From contig CM043792.1 of the NCBI GenBank assembly GCA_023974075.1, positions 24,247,514-24,311,513 of the forward strand: 64,000 bases of DNA. The letters run 5' to 3'. Below the pieces are notes generated by a model that saw only the letters and a list, made by a program, of their open reading frames with translations, was not told where the DNA came from and made no database searches. Shown here piece by piece: positions 1 through 30,600 of this stretch. A program made the translations under genes and the position numbers. This DNA is from Chaenocephalus aceratus. Taxonomy: Eukaryota > Chordata > Actinopteri > Perciformes > Channichthyidae. Each line of letters opens with the position of its first letter. The stretch's first letter is position 1.

Positions 1-17726
<17,726 letters not shown>

Positions 17727-19458
17727 CCTCGCCCGGCTAGCGGCAGGGCACGTTCCAGCCAGCCTTCCTTTGCCCCCGGCCCGGAGGGTGATGCAGCCAA
17801 AGGGTGTCTTTGGACACCTTTGTGCTGCTCCTCACCTGAGCTCACTGCCTCCAAAAGCCTCTACAGAGCAAGGCAAATCAAGTGTGCCTAAAAGGTCACA
17901 TCTGTAGGTTATCATGGGGCGACGCCTCCCACTTTTCTCAATCAGAAAACCAGCGGTAAGCAGCTGTGGAGACGGGGGGGCCGCAGGAAGGGGGAGAGCA
18001 TCTGAAAGAAAGGCTCTCCACCTGGGCGAGGCAGTCCAGCCTCAGCTTCTATCTAAACCCAATGGCTGAGAGATGATCCGAAAAGTGGGACACGCTCACT
18101 TGGTCCTGTAATGGTTCTTTGCAGGAAAAGGTACTGTGAAGCCCCATTTTTCTATAAATACCTTTCCCTATCTCTCTGTCCCAGCCTCTCTCTCTGCCTT
18201 CTTCGGTTGCTCGTGTGGATAGGGCCCTCTCTGAGGGCTGAGGAGTGACCCAGAAACCAGTGTGGGTTGCACCAGCCGGGGAAACTTCTCTGATTAAAGC
18301 GGCTGTTTTAACCTCGCTGCTCCAGCACCAGTTACAGCCTGCAGATATATGCTAAAAGTTGCATGCAATGTTTCAGCTTAGACAATCAGCTTGGTGAAAT
18401 AAGTGTAGCAGGGCCATTAGTTATCAAGTTTACAGCACAACATCAGAAAGAACAAGCCTGGAGAGTACATGTGTCCCAGAGGTTGCTGTGTTTTACCTGG
18501 CAGGTGTGCGTGCTTTTAAAGCAGGTGGTATTCCCACGATGAGATGGAAGATGACATTCTCTCTACAGCTACACACTTCTTTAAACAAAGAGAAGAAATG
18601 AAATAAGACTGCTGCCCAGGATGATAAAATGCTAACAACAATAATACAACATGACTAAACTTGCAGACAGGACAGGGTAAGGTAGATTGGTAATAGCAAG
18701 ATATCACCATTTACAGTAACCAAGTATTTGGTTGCTTCTCTCTACATCATTTTGATAGATTTCACACTGAAGAGTCACAAAAATCATGATAGCAACAAAG
18801 ATAAATGAGAGCCAACTGTATAAGAAAATAGCATTTATTTGATGCAAACTCTGCTCGAGTAAACTGACCAAATTGCAGTTTCTGGTGTATCTGTCATGCT
18901 TAAAGATGCATTATGCTTTAACACTGCACTATGGGAGGTTAATGGTCTCCTTAATGGCCTTAAGCAGGCAGGCACACGCCACAGTTGTTCATCGGTCCGT
19001 CTTCAAAAAGCCATCACCTTTCAATTTGAAGGTGAAAAGAACATCCGAGAGCAGAAACACTGCGGAATGATGCCGATTTAGGTATTAAAATACAAAGACA
19101 TTTCATCTTTTGACTGCAGCAAACAAAGGAGACAGGAACAAAGATTAAAAGGCAAAGAATGTTCCGTTTGTACCCCCTAACAAGAGATATGCACCTAAAC
19201 AAAATAGGAGGCATACTGAATGCAGTGCAATTCAATAAATGAACACAAACTAAAACATGATAGTCCTCATGCCCACTCATTCTTTAGGTTTCACACAGAC
19301 ATCTTTTGTTCTAATTATGTAGCTATAAACTTTAGAAACACTTTGGCCTTTGTTAAGTTATCAAATCTCACACACGAGCTTACATAAACTCTACACAGTT
19401 CTCGGCTACAGGGAAAGTGCAGCCAAATGTATCAGTGCATAGTCAGTGACCCCGTGGA
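17727..19458. other. Interval between grid2ip start and e4f1 stop
   Basis: Both flanking genes run on the minus strand. The part next to grid2ip (17727 to about 18250) is comparatively GC-rich and is the likely 5' UTR and promoter; an AT-box (TATAAATA on the plus strand) lies at about 18153. On the e4f1 side, the minus strand carries AATAAA at 18834-18839, about 620 bp after the e4f1 stop and a plausible polyadenylation signal. No other gene is seen. Confidence 0.6.
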
Positions 19459-22400
19459 TCATACAATGACAGTCCGTATCTCCACCTCCTCTGGGGACGT
19501 GATGACGTATTCCTCTTGCTGCTGCACCACCTGTATTCCCTCCTCCACTGTCTCTTCAGTTGTCAGCATAGTTACTGTCCCATCTGGCGTCTCCACGGTA
19601 CCCGTCGTGGCCAGTAGCGTGCCGTCACTGATGGCTGAGGCCAGCGTCATGGCCACCTGCTCCGTCAGGCTCTCTGGTGTAGCGATGGTGATGGTGTCCC
19701 CGCAGTCAGAGATGGAGGTGCCCTCCTCGTTCATCGCCACGTTGCGCACGATGATCTGGTGGCTGCCCGTGTTGCCGGCGGCCTGCGATTGGCTGACTAT
19801 TTGCTGCACCACTTTCATGATGGTGTTTCCCATCTGACAGGTTTGGTAGAAAAGAGGGAGGAGAGGCGTAAGATAATGAAAACCCAATTAACATCCTTAT
19901 CAGATCATTCGATTCTCACGCTCTGCATACACTCTACAGATCTCACTGTGTGCGCTCGTGCGTGTATACTGACCTCATTTTGGCTGTCTTGAAGGAGTGT
20001 TACCTCTTCTTCTTGCACGTCCTCGTCGGTTTGAGTCTAAAAGAAACGAGGGACATAAAGTTAATCACAAATATGAGCAGAATGCTAGGAATTACATACA
20101 TTTGATTCAATATGTGTTCTGATTCTAGTCATTAGAACCTTGAAATATAATGAGCACAATCCGCTCTACTTTTTGGAGATATTGTTTACGCAGTCTATTT
20201 AAGTTTAGTGTAACTTGCTGTCAACTACATAGTCCACCACTAGTTAAGTCCTTTATCTTTCATTCATGAGAGGTCTCATATTCAGTCGGTTACTTGGTAA
20301 CAGTGTGCAGCTCTGGAGTTAATACTTGGTCGAGCCTCTTTCACAATAAATAGCTTTCAACCCATTGTTTCCTGCAGCCATGGATCCAACCGGCGTACTC
20401 ACTGTATGTGGGAACATTTATCCTAACAGTCAAGAGTGGGGATTGTCCACAGTATTGAGTATGTAAGTCGCTTTGGATAAAAGCTTCTAACAAATGACAT
20501 GATGTAATGTAATGAGGGAGATATTTTCCCTTCATAAGCATTGTTTTTTCTACTGTGGAATTTGTAAGAAAAGGAAACATCTGCAAAGGTTAGGTCCAGC
20601 TCTTGTTTAAAAAAAAATGATAGTCAGGAGGAAATAAAAAAAACTACAAACAATCAGGAGACCCTCTTTAACAGGCCTGAAACGTGTGTTCAAAGCTTGA
20701 AGTGTGAATTCTAAATAAACAACAAAACATCCAGAACTGCGCTGCCCGCCTCCTCACCCACACCCGCTCCAGAGACCACATCACCCCCGTCCTTCAAAAC
20801 CTGCACTGGCTCCCTGTCCGTCAACGAATACACTTCAAAATCCTTCTGCTAACACACAAAGTTCTCAACGACCAGGCCCCCCCCCCCCTACCTCACCGAC
20901 CTGATCCACCACTACACCCCCTCCCGCAGCCTTCGTTCATCAGAAGCGAACCTCCTCTCTATCCCCACACGAACCAAGCTCCGAACCTGGGGGGACAGAG
21001 CCTTCTCTATCGCTGCCCCCACCCTCTGGAACTCCCTTCCACAACACATCAGAGACTGCACCGACCCCCCCCCACCCCCCACTTTCAAAACATTGACCAA
21101 AACACACCTCTTCAGACTGGCTTTTAAATTTGTGAATTATGCTGTGTTAATATTTATTTCCATTTTATCATGTTTTATCAAACCACTGTAAAGCGTCTTT
21201 GAGCACCTGGAAAAGCGCTTTGAAATCAAATGTATTATTATTATTATTATTATTAAGTGTCCGCACTTTGCAAAGGAAGGTAGAAAGTAACTAGTTCTTA
21301 TCAGCAAACTATTCAATTCACTTCAAACTGAAGTGATTCAAAACACTTGAATCAGTGATGCAACGGCACATATTCTGCTATTGATTGATATATAAAAAAC
21401 ACTTGCTGTGACATCATGTATCACCTAAACAAGTTTGATCTAGAAAAAAAGTACTTTCACAAACATCAAACTCTGAGTAAGGGGAGAAACACCACTTTCT
21501 GTTCGCCCTTATTCCCCGTCTCACATTGATGATGTACTCCTGTGTGTCGGCCACCACTGAGGAGAACTCCACCAGGACGGCATGAGGATCCTCTGAGATG
21601 ATGGCTGCCGTAGCGAGGCTGTTCACCGACGACTGCTCCTCCGTTTCCTCTTCCTGCTGCTCACTGCAACCGTCCTTCTGGCAGCCTCCTGGTGGGAAAC
21701 GAGAGCCGCTGTTATTATGTTTGCCTGTGTCGGCAAATACATTTTTTCTTCAAGTATTGTGATCTGTCAACTACAGAGACCTTTCGCACGCATATGCCGA
21801 TTCAGAGTCCCGTGCTCAGCAAAGCCTCGGCTGCACTTTGGGCACTTGAAAGGCTTCTCTCCGGTGTGATGGCGGATGTGTCGCACTAACGAACCCTTCT
21901 CCCTGAAGCCTCGCAAGCAGAACTGACACACATAAGGTTTCTCATCACCGTGGGTCCGCTGATGCACCTGTAAGGCATTCTAAGCAAGACAGAAAGATAC
22001 GTCTGTGAATAATAACTTAGTGACGAAATATGTTGTAATATGAATACAAGTTGAGCATTTAATACAAAACAAAGACTAATATCTACAAAAAAAGTCACCT
22101 TGGTCTTGTACCCCTTGTTGCACCTGGAACAGTGGTAGGGTCTTTCATCAGAGTGGGCCCTCATGTGCTCACGTACATGCCCAATGGTTTTGTATAGCTT
22201 GCCACATTCCCCACACTTGTACCTCCTCTCACTGACATGGACTTCCATGTGTTTCTTTAGCAGGTAACCAGTTAGAAACTCTTTGTGACAAAGTGTGCAC
22301 TTAAAAGGCTTGTAACCTGCACAAAGAGAAAAGAAACAGAGACGAATTTATTATTTTTGTTTGTAACAAGATAAAGTTGTGCTTTCTTCTGATTTCACAT

Positions 22401-25400
22401 ATTGCTTAAGGTTAATCAAAAGGATTTTAGAAGGGATGCATACAGTGATGCTGCTGAGAGTCATGAATTATAGCTTCGGACTTACCCAAATGGCCCTTGA
22501 CATGAAAGCGGAAATAATTCAGTCCCTTGAAAGAGCGACTACAGTGTGGACACTTGTGCGTTTTTGAAGATGTTTGACAATCTCCTGCTTCCTGCGAAAG
22601 AATCAAAAGCAGACAAGAAGATATTCAGTTCAGTTTTTCTGTTTCTTAACCTTAATAAAAAACAAATCAAAATGACGATTAATTATGAATCATTCGTCCC
22701 TAAAGTCAGTTGGCGATATGGTCAGTTATTTACAGCTAAGTACTTAAAAATAATAAATAGCTAATATTTCAAAAAGAAGAAAGAAATTGAACCCTTTTTA
22801 CAAAGCATTGCAAAAACATGACTGCTAAAAGAATGTAAGTAGTCAACTGGTCAATACCATTATTACTCTCATGCTTACCTCTGTTTCCATTTCAAACTCT
22901 TCTTTAATATGGATCTCAGTGAAATTCTCATCCTCATCAGGACAGTCAGAATGCTCTTTATCCATCTCCTCCGTTGCCTCGGTGGTCTCCTCGACCACGG
23001 CTTCCTCCACGGCTTCCTCCACAGCTTCCTCCACGGCTTCCTCTGTCTCCATGGCGATGCCCGAGTTGATGATGGCCTGGCAGATGAGGTTGCCTCCAGC
23101 TGCTGCAGCAGCCGCGGCCAGCGCTTCAGCTTGAGACTGATCTACTACAACCTGACCACAGGCAAGAGAAAACATGAAAGGTTGGAGGACAGTTTCAGAT
23201 TTGCCTGTCCCACTGTTTTGGCCAAACTTGACCCACTCTACCATGCTGCACTGCGATATATACCAAAGGCACCCTATAGGACTCATCGTTGCAAACTGTA
23301 TAGCCTAACTGGATGGTCCTCACTTTGTAGGATGCAGCATTGGTTTTTATTAATGTATGAAGCCATTTTAGGTAAGCTTCCACTGTATATATGTGCCAGA
23401 TTTGCTCCAGTTTGTGACTCTTACAACCTCAGATCCAGTGCCTGGATACGGTTCCAGGTTCCTGCTGAGGCTGGAAAAAGGAGTCTTTTTAATTATGGTC
23501 CTTGGTCTTGGAATGACCTTCAATCAAGCTGACGGCACTTGTCCCTATAGCCTGTTTTAAATTGAAGTTGTCTGAGGTCCTTACCACCAGCTGCTCTTGC
23601 AGTAATAAGTAGTGCACCTTTCTTACTGTCCTAATGTGCACAATGTAGTGACTGCTTTACTTAGTTGTGTTCTCTGTTTTTTATGTCTGTGCTATGTGTA
23701 AAAATGTGTAACGTTGCTGCCTTCTTGGCCAGGTCAGCGTTGTAAATGAGATTTTATCTCAATGCTTTTTTTATCTGGTTAAATTAAATTAAATTAAAGT
23801 TACAGGCTTAATTATCTCATACTAAATCGAAATGTTCTTTATTTTTGCAAATAATGTACCAAAAGGTATTATGGAAAATGTATGTGTTCTGTGTATATTT
23901 GATTGGTAACAGCAGGACTAAATGTGCTTCTCTACTAACCTGTTGCTCCTGCGTTGTTTCATTCACCTCCATTGTGAAGTGGACCTGATGGAGGACCTCG
24001 TGGGAACCAGCCTCTACCACACTGAGCACAGCAGTCTGAGCCTCTACCATTCCCTCTTCCTCCACCTCTTCCTCCTCTGGCTGATGCTCCAAAACCACCA
24101 CTTCATGCTGCTGGCCTGCCACTGCATCATCGACTCCTGTGAAATGCACAAAGACCTGTCATTGGATTTTCTTAATCTATTTCTCAATCTTGTACATTGT
24201 CGAATTTGATATAAAAGGACTCCATGAATTTGCTTTGATAGAATAGATTGTAAAGGACCGTCAAGCTACTTTGTTTAACACAAACATACTTGTCACAAAA
24301 TAACAGCAGCTGGTGTATAAATCTGACCTTTTTGTATGCCATCTTTGCTGACTAAGATCTCCTTGTATTGAACAAAGCGGATCTTTTCTGTGCAGGGTGT
24401 GAGGGCCTTTAGATGTCTTGTGAGGGCACCGGACTCTCTGAAAGACTGGCCACAAAGGGTACAGCGATACGGCCGCTCATCTGTGAGGAAACAGGAAGAA
24501 AGTTATCATATAAGAAAGGTGTTTTAGAAGACATGGAATCATAAACAAAATAGTCTTTGTTAACTGTCTGTACCAGTGTGACGACGATTGTGACGAATCA
24601 GGGAGCCTTTTGTGCGAAAGGAGGTTCCACATAGGTCACATGAGAAGTTCTTCTGGTCACTGTGAGTTTTCATATGAGTTCTCAAGATGTTAGTCTGTGG
24701 GGTAAAAATATAACATATCATAAAGAAAAGCACTGGCAACATGAAGTGTAATAAATACACAGCCTGGTATTATTCATGAAAGATATTTCTGACAAGGAAA
24801 TCTGATCTCAGGTCCCCAGTTAAACACAAATACATTTTAGGACTTACAGTTTTAAATGTCTTGTCACAAAGTTGGCAAATGCAGCGTCCCTCCTGGTTAA
24901 CTTTGTAAACAACAGACTTGTCACCCTCAGCATTGTCCGATAAGGATCCTTCCGTCCCATCGGATTGGTCATTGACTTTGGGTGAAACTATTTTCTTCCT
25001 GCGGCCTCTGCCAAAAGTACCAATGCTTTCATCTGTGTGAAATAAAGATAAAAATTACAATGTAGCCCCCCTGGAGAATCTAATTTACAGGTTGAACCAA
25101 AATGATGAATGAAGAAATACAAGATATGTTTAAGTAATTTATACTTCGGTAAACTTGATGTGAACAGTATGTATTTTAGTGTTGCACTGATGGTTGGTTC
25201 AAACAAACAATTATTATAAGTCACCTTGCCCTCAGGAGGAAATGTTGATGTTTATTTCACAATAATTGTCAAATATATGATGATACAATAATTTAGATTC
25301 AGCCTTAATGTTGACCCACCGTTAGTGATCTTCACTCGCTCATCTGAGGATGCACCTTTAGCTGTTTTCACGTCTGAAGAAGAACTTCCATTTGCTGCAG

Positions 25401-25944
25401 TAACCTGGTAAAATATAGATATGTATTCGATACTGCAGTTTAAAGCGTAAACTGGATATTAAACCACACACACCACAGTCCATACCTCTTGGTTGGCCTC
25501 CACGCGTTTGCAGTTTTGTTGCAGCTTGTGCTGGATGAAAGCCTCCAGCGTAGAGAACTCGGTCTGACAGCGTCCACATTTGTGCACATCTTCATCTGAC
25601 AGGCAAAGAGAAATGCAAGATACAGCATGAGACAACTTTGTTAAGTATCTGTGCCACCTAGCTGATCTAAACTGCTCACTGAATGGACTTCTAAACTGAG
25701 TAAAGCTGCAGCGGGAAAACAACTAGCTTATGTTGTTGCTAATGGCAGTTAGCTGCTAGCAACATTTCATGATGGAGGAAGTGAGCTAGGCCCAAACACA
25801 ATATCTATAAATATTTCAGTCTTGATTCCGAAAGTAAGAGAGTAAACCTTCATCTCCCAGTGTTGTCTGGATGGTGATCGTCTCGTTGCCGTCCGTCGTT
25901 TGCTCCCTCTCTGTTTCTGCCGTATGATTATTTTCTACATTCAT
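19459..25944 (-). CDS. e4f1: E4F1 transcription factor / atypical E3 ubiquitin ligase, complete
   Basis: Zinc-finger protein known in mammals as a transcription factor and p53 ubiquitin ligase. Exons in transcript order: 25944-25848, 25595-25486, 25404-25320, 25032-24848, 24694-24574, 24480-24328, 24136-23940, 23151-22879, 22591-22486, 22316-22099, 21979-21781, 21688-21525, 20036-19974, 19833-19459. Phases are consistent and the sum is 2346 bp (781 residues; human 784). Exon 2 encodes the conserved DVHKCGRC segment. C2H2 fingers form a first group at about residues 147-230 (FRTKGSLIRH) and a second at about 410-580 (CGKLYKTIGHVR, FREKGSLVRH, FAEHGTLNRH). The C-terminal part keeps VLVEFSSVVADTQEYII, TPESLTEQVAMTLASAIS and the terminal TVIV. 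Exon 8 has an alanine run and an expanded acidic repeat. The match along the whole length leaves no real alternative. Confidence 0.97.
20729..21256 (+). mobile_element. LINE 3' fragment (Rex1/CR1-like) in e4f1 intron
   Basis: The plus strand encodes, in broken form, the last part of a non-LTR reverse transcriptase (THTRSRDHITPVLQNLHWLPV, later APTLWNSLP). A 3' UTR and a short ATT repeat tail (21236-21255) follow. Only the 3' end is present, the usual 5'-truncated state. It lies between e4f1 exons 12 and 13 in the antisense direction. The clade call rests on the look of the motif and tail. Confidence 0.75.
22995..23042 (-). repeat. e4f1: Coding 12-bp minisatellite in e4f1 exon 8
   Basis: Four tandem 12-bp units encode EEAV repeats in an acidic stretch between the two zinc-finger groups. 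The number of units is in frame, so changes in copy number would only lengthen or shorten the acidic linker. A seven-alanine run lies nearby in the same exon. Confidence 0.85.
23210..23800 (+). mobile_element. LINE 3' fragment in e4f1 intron 7
   Basis: The plus strand reads a reverse-transcriptase C-terminus (LDPLYHAALRYI, GWSSL, LGKLPLYI, YGPWSWNDLQ). Next comes a 3' UTR with CTTGGCCAGGTC and GAGATTTTATCTCAATG, and a tail of TTAAA units, as in common fish LINEs. The open frame runs back into e4f1 exon 8 on the opposite strand, which is coincidental. The fragment makes up most of the 788 bp intron. Confidence 0.78.
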
Positions 25945-27676
25945 GTCTCCGTCTCTGTCGCAACGCAGCTATAAAGGAGCGAAAACATGGCGGATTTACG
26001 ACCGCGTAGTCATAACAACACAAGGGCGCGTGCGTGCCTCTTATCATAGCAGATAGAGGGAAGAAAACAAGAAACTATTTTTTTAATGAAGATTTAGAGC
26101 ATATTAATATGCTTGAATTGTGTGTGTGTGCGCGTGTGCGTGTGCGCGCGCGTGTGTGTGTGTTTCAGGTTCAACACAATGTAAGAGTATATTCTAATAC
26201 ATCTTATTGTGTATGCTGTGTTACATTCTTTAAAATGTATCTGCTAAAGAAAACCCTGTTTTGTTTTAATGTTTTCGAGAAACAAATGGATCTTTGTTTT
26301 AAGACAAGAAATTAATGTTGACTTCTGGTGTGTTCATTTTATTTTTATTTAGTTTTACGTTCATCCCATTAATTACTTGTATATATATATATATATATAT
26401 ATATTAACCTATGCATCTATTTCATTTATAGTATTACTGTTTCATTCATCATTATATTGTTAACCCACATAAAAACAAAACATACTTTGATCAAATTTTT
26501 TCTTATAGTGCATAAAACGGTCTGAAATACATTTCGACAAATGACAAAGGTGGCTTCTTTGGATCCCTTTATTTGTTAAATATTTATTATTGAACGTTAT
26601 CTATTTTATCTGATAATACTAATATATCTGTCAAAGATGATCTGCATCTGTATCGTTATGCCATGGCTACGATGGATAACGTCGTAATATCAAAATGCTT
26701 ATTAAAACATTGAAAACATATCCAAAAGAAAAAATACTACTAAATGATCAGAGCTGTCAATTAATCTATTCAAGCATGGGACAGATGTGGGGCCATGGGA
26801 TACAAAATGTATTTGCTTTCACATGCTCTATAGTCCAATACTACTTACACCAAGGTGATGTTTCAAGCACAACTGCTCTTCATCTGTAGAGTATGCAGAA
26901 ACATTGCGTATATAAAGATACTACATATTACATACTCATTTTATCAAGGGCCCAAAAGCCACTGTGCAGGTCAAGGATTCATATCCTGATGAAATTGTAT
27001 TTTGGTATAACCGTCTATACTTTCTCAAAGTAATTTAAATCGATAACATTTCAATTTCTATAGATTAAGAGTCTATATCACAGAAAATAAAACTGATGTG
27101 AGGCTCTATGCTATGCTCTTTACCTATTTTGGTGATGGATATTTTAAAAGTGTTTTACTTTGTTATTTGTGCAGAATACCTAAGGCATTTAATATTGACT
27201 TAAAGGCCTTTACACTTGATACAGTTTCATCAGGATGTGGTCAAAGGTTCAGTCAGAAACATTGATTTGAGGGGGATTTATGGATAACATTGCATTTTTC
27301 CCCTTAAAGAACCTCTAAATGTAAATATGTATTTAATAATGGAAAAACATGGTTAACCATCACACAAAGATAGGTGGTGAAGGCCATACCAGGCATCAAT
27401 TCGTATATTTTCACAGTTAGAAAACATATTTAATATTGATAGCTTACTGTAATTTTCTTGCAGGTTAACTTGCTCAGAGAAATAAGGAGGCTGTACAAGA
27501 CCATTAAGTCCAAACTGTTAAGATGAAAGGAAAGCACTACAACAGGTAGTTTGTATGGAGGTTTGTCCATGTTGGAGTCTTCTTGGAGTTCTTATTATAC
27601 ATCCATGGTTGGAGTTGAATCAAGGATAACTATTCACGACACAACAGTAAACAACAAACGCTTTACGGCAGTAAAA
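25945..27676. other. Head-to-head intergenic region between e4f1 and ciao3
   Basis: This divergent 1.7 kb interval is GC-rich only next to e4f1 (25,950-26,040, with a GAAAACATGGCGGA sequence resembling a YY1 site). It is otherwise very AT-rich, with short GT (26118-26164) and TA (26383-26403) tracts. No gene is seen. Both promoters must lie here, the e4f1 one within about 100 bp of its start codon. Confidence 0.6.
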
Positions 27677-30600
27677 ATGGCTTCTCAGTTCAGCGGTGTG
27701 CTGCAGTTGACAGATCTCGATGATTTTATCACTCCCTCTCAGGTAATTGAGCTAATATAATATTCTAAAATATTCATAATAAGTATCTTAAAAACGCCCT
27801 ATATAAATGCAGCAGATAGCGAAAACATACTGAAAATAGTGAGCATCAGTATCTGTTAGATGTCATATCAGTGCTGCTGATATGACATCCACTTTTAACC
27901 TTTATAATAAATACTTAATAAAAGCTTAACAAAAACTCACCATAAAGCGCTGTTGGCTTATTCGTTTAACAGTTAATGGTAACACAACCAGCCAGCGTTA
28001 AAATATAAAGATGTGCTAAGTAGTTAGCTTGCTGCTAATGTTAGCATTTATGTAACTACGAAGACCGAGGTTGGAGCTAGTTAGTTAACAGGTAATAACT
28101 TGTTTTTTTCTCGGTTAAGTTAAGTTTTAATTATTCATTATCTTTCCTTTTGATGCTCTCCCTCAGTTCAGATAGGGGCATTTGGATAGTGGTATACATT
28201 GCTGTCTTCATAAAGTTCATAACAAATAATCAAAGATAAGTATTTTGTAGTTGTGTTTACAAGTGTGGTTTCTGTTTTTCAGGAATGCGTCAAACCTGTG
28301 AAAATAGAAAAAAAACTCGGTAAATCGGTGGCCAAAATTCAGATAGAAGATGATGGCAGTTATGTCCAGGTCAACAAGGTTAGTATCTAGCCCAAACATT
28401 ACATTTACGTAAAATATAGGTGTTGCATGAGCGTTTACATTGAATTCATTAACCTCATGTTTGCAGGATGGAGGGAAACAGAAGCTGGAGAAAGCAAAGA
28501 TCACACTGGAAGACTGTTTGGCCTGCAGCGGCTGCATCACCTCAGCTGAGAGCGTCCTCATCACACAGCAAAGCCATGAGGAGCTCCTCAAAGTGCTTCA
28601 CAACAACAAGGTAGAGATGGACGGATGTGTTTGAATGCTTGTGTAGTATTTGTCCGGTTACTTGCCATTGCAGCCTTTGGAATGTGGTAATTGCTGGTTT
28701 CACGGTATATATATAACATCCTCCACAGGCCAACGCTGAAGAGCAAAAGGTTGTGGTGGTGTCCATTTCACCGCAGTCCAGAGCCTCCATCGCTGCACAC
28801 TTTGACCTCAGCAGTACTGAGGCAGGCAGGAGGCTTACTTCTTTCTTTAAAGGCATTGGTGAGTGATACAATTATATTCTTCCTACAGTCCTACACAACT
28901 CAAAGAAAAACTGGAAAATGTAAATGAAAGGCTGATTTAGGCAGACAAAGTCACTAAAGATTGTCATCATTATTGCAGGGGTTCATCATGTGTTTGACAC
29001 AAGCTTTAGTCGGACCTTCAGCCTGCTAGAGAGCCAGAGAGAGTTTGTGAAGCGTTTCAAGAGGAAGAAGCAGGACAGCAAGGCTCTGCCCATGCTGACA
29101 TCGGCCTGTCCAGGTATTCCAAAACAAACCCTCTATGTATCATGTTGGAGCGTTCTGAGGCGTTCTAAGGCCTTTTGTAGCCTGACATCCTCATGTGTCT
29201 GCATTGTACAAACATTTGTTTTTCTTTCTTGGCTGGTGGTGAAGTAAATCGACTTTTCTTTTTCATATTATACCAATGCGGCTGGTAAATGGTGCTGATT
29301 GTGTACCCTTTCTGTATAGCAATTTCTATTCTAACAATGTGAAATTCCATTGATTAATATAATGTGAAAGTATATAAAACACAATTCACTCGTATGTAGC
29401 TGTGTTGAGGAATCGTCTTTATATTCATTGAGGACCAAACAACGTTATCTGCTTGATCAAATTCACTTTGGTCAGATAACACAACCTTCATTTATATGAT
29501 TTCAATGTTCGCTTGAAGACATCTCCCATTGCTCATGTATGAATATCTGTATGTGTGTGTTGCTCAGGTTGGATTTGCTATGCAGAGAAGACCCATGGGG
29601 AGATGATCCTTCCTTACATTAGTACCACTCGCTCCCCTCAGCAGATGATGGGTTCTCTGGTTAAAGGACATTTTGCTGAACAACAGGTACTGCACGTCTT
29701 GAATTTGGATTATAATTTATCAAATGTTTAGTTGACATTGAACTGTGTGTTGTTAGGGGCTGAGTCCACAGCAGATCTACCATGTGGCAGTAATGCCCTG
29801 CTTTGACAAGAAACTAGAGGCCTCGAGGTCAGACTTCTACCTAAATGAAGCTGAGACTCGAGAAGTGGACTGTGTCATCACATCTGGTACAGTAATTACT
29901 CTTATGATGCTGTTTGCCTCTTTGAATGTGGAGCATGTTCTCATATTATACTTCTCTGATGTTTCCTATAGGAGAGGTTCAGAAAATGCTTGAGGAGAAA
30001 AATGTGTCTCTGAAAGATGTGGACCCTGCTCCTCTAGATACAATGTAAGTTCTGTGATGTTTTTCTTCTATTAGCCATAGCAGATTTCCATAAGAATACA
30101 TTAACTCACACTACATATTATGTGTGACCCAGGTTCAGCAGTGTGAGTGAGGATGAGTTCCTGAGCCATTCTGGGAGTGGGTCAGGGGGTTACCTCCATC
30201 ATGTATTCACCTACGCTGCCAAGCAGCTGTTTGGAGAGGAGGTTAAGGAGCTCACTTACAAGACCCTAAGGTGAGTCTGTCCCATCAGAACCGAAACAGC
30301 CTTGTGGTCATTTTGTGGAGCAGTGAATCCTTGGTCCAGTACAAATACATGTTTCAGATGCTTTTTATGTACAGGCAAAAAAGGGCAAATCATCTGTTTT
30401 AAAGATGAATTGTATCGGCCTACTTGTCTTGCACCTCGTCTATAGAATGTTCAGTCTAATCTGGTTCTTCCACCTCAACCCCTCTGCCACAGGAATAAAG
30501 ACTTCCAGGAAGTGACTTTAGAGAAAGATGGAGTTGTCCAGTTGAGCTTTGCTTTCACATACGGCTTCCGCAACATCCAGAACCTGGTGCAGAAGCTAAA

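Noticed and set aside
22909..23532. 207-codon plus-strand frame across e4f1 exon 8
   Set aside because: The first part is the antisense of e4f1 exon 8 and the second is a LINE reverse-transcriptase remnant; not one gene.
27551..27676. In-frame extension of ciao3 upstream of MASQFSG
   Set aside because: The frame is open but the upstream residues do not look like the family, and the chosen ATG gives the exact family start and length.
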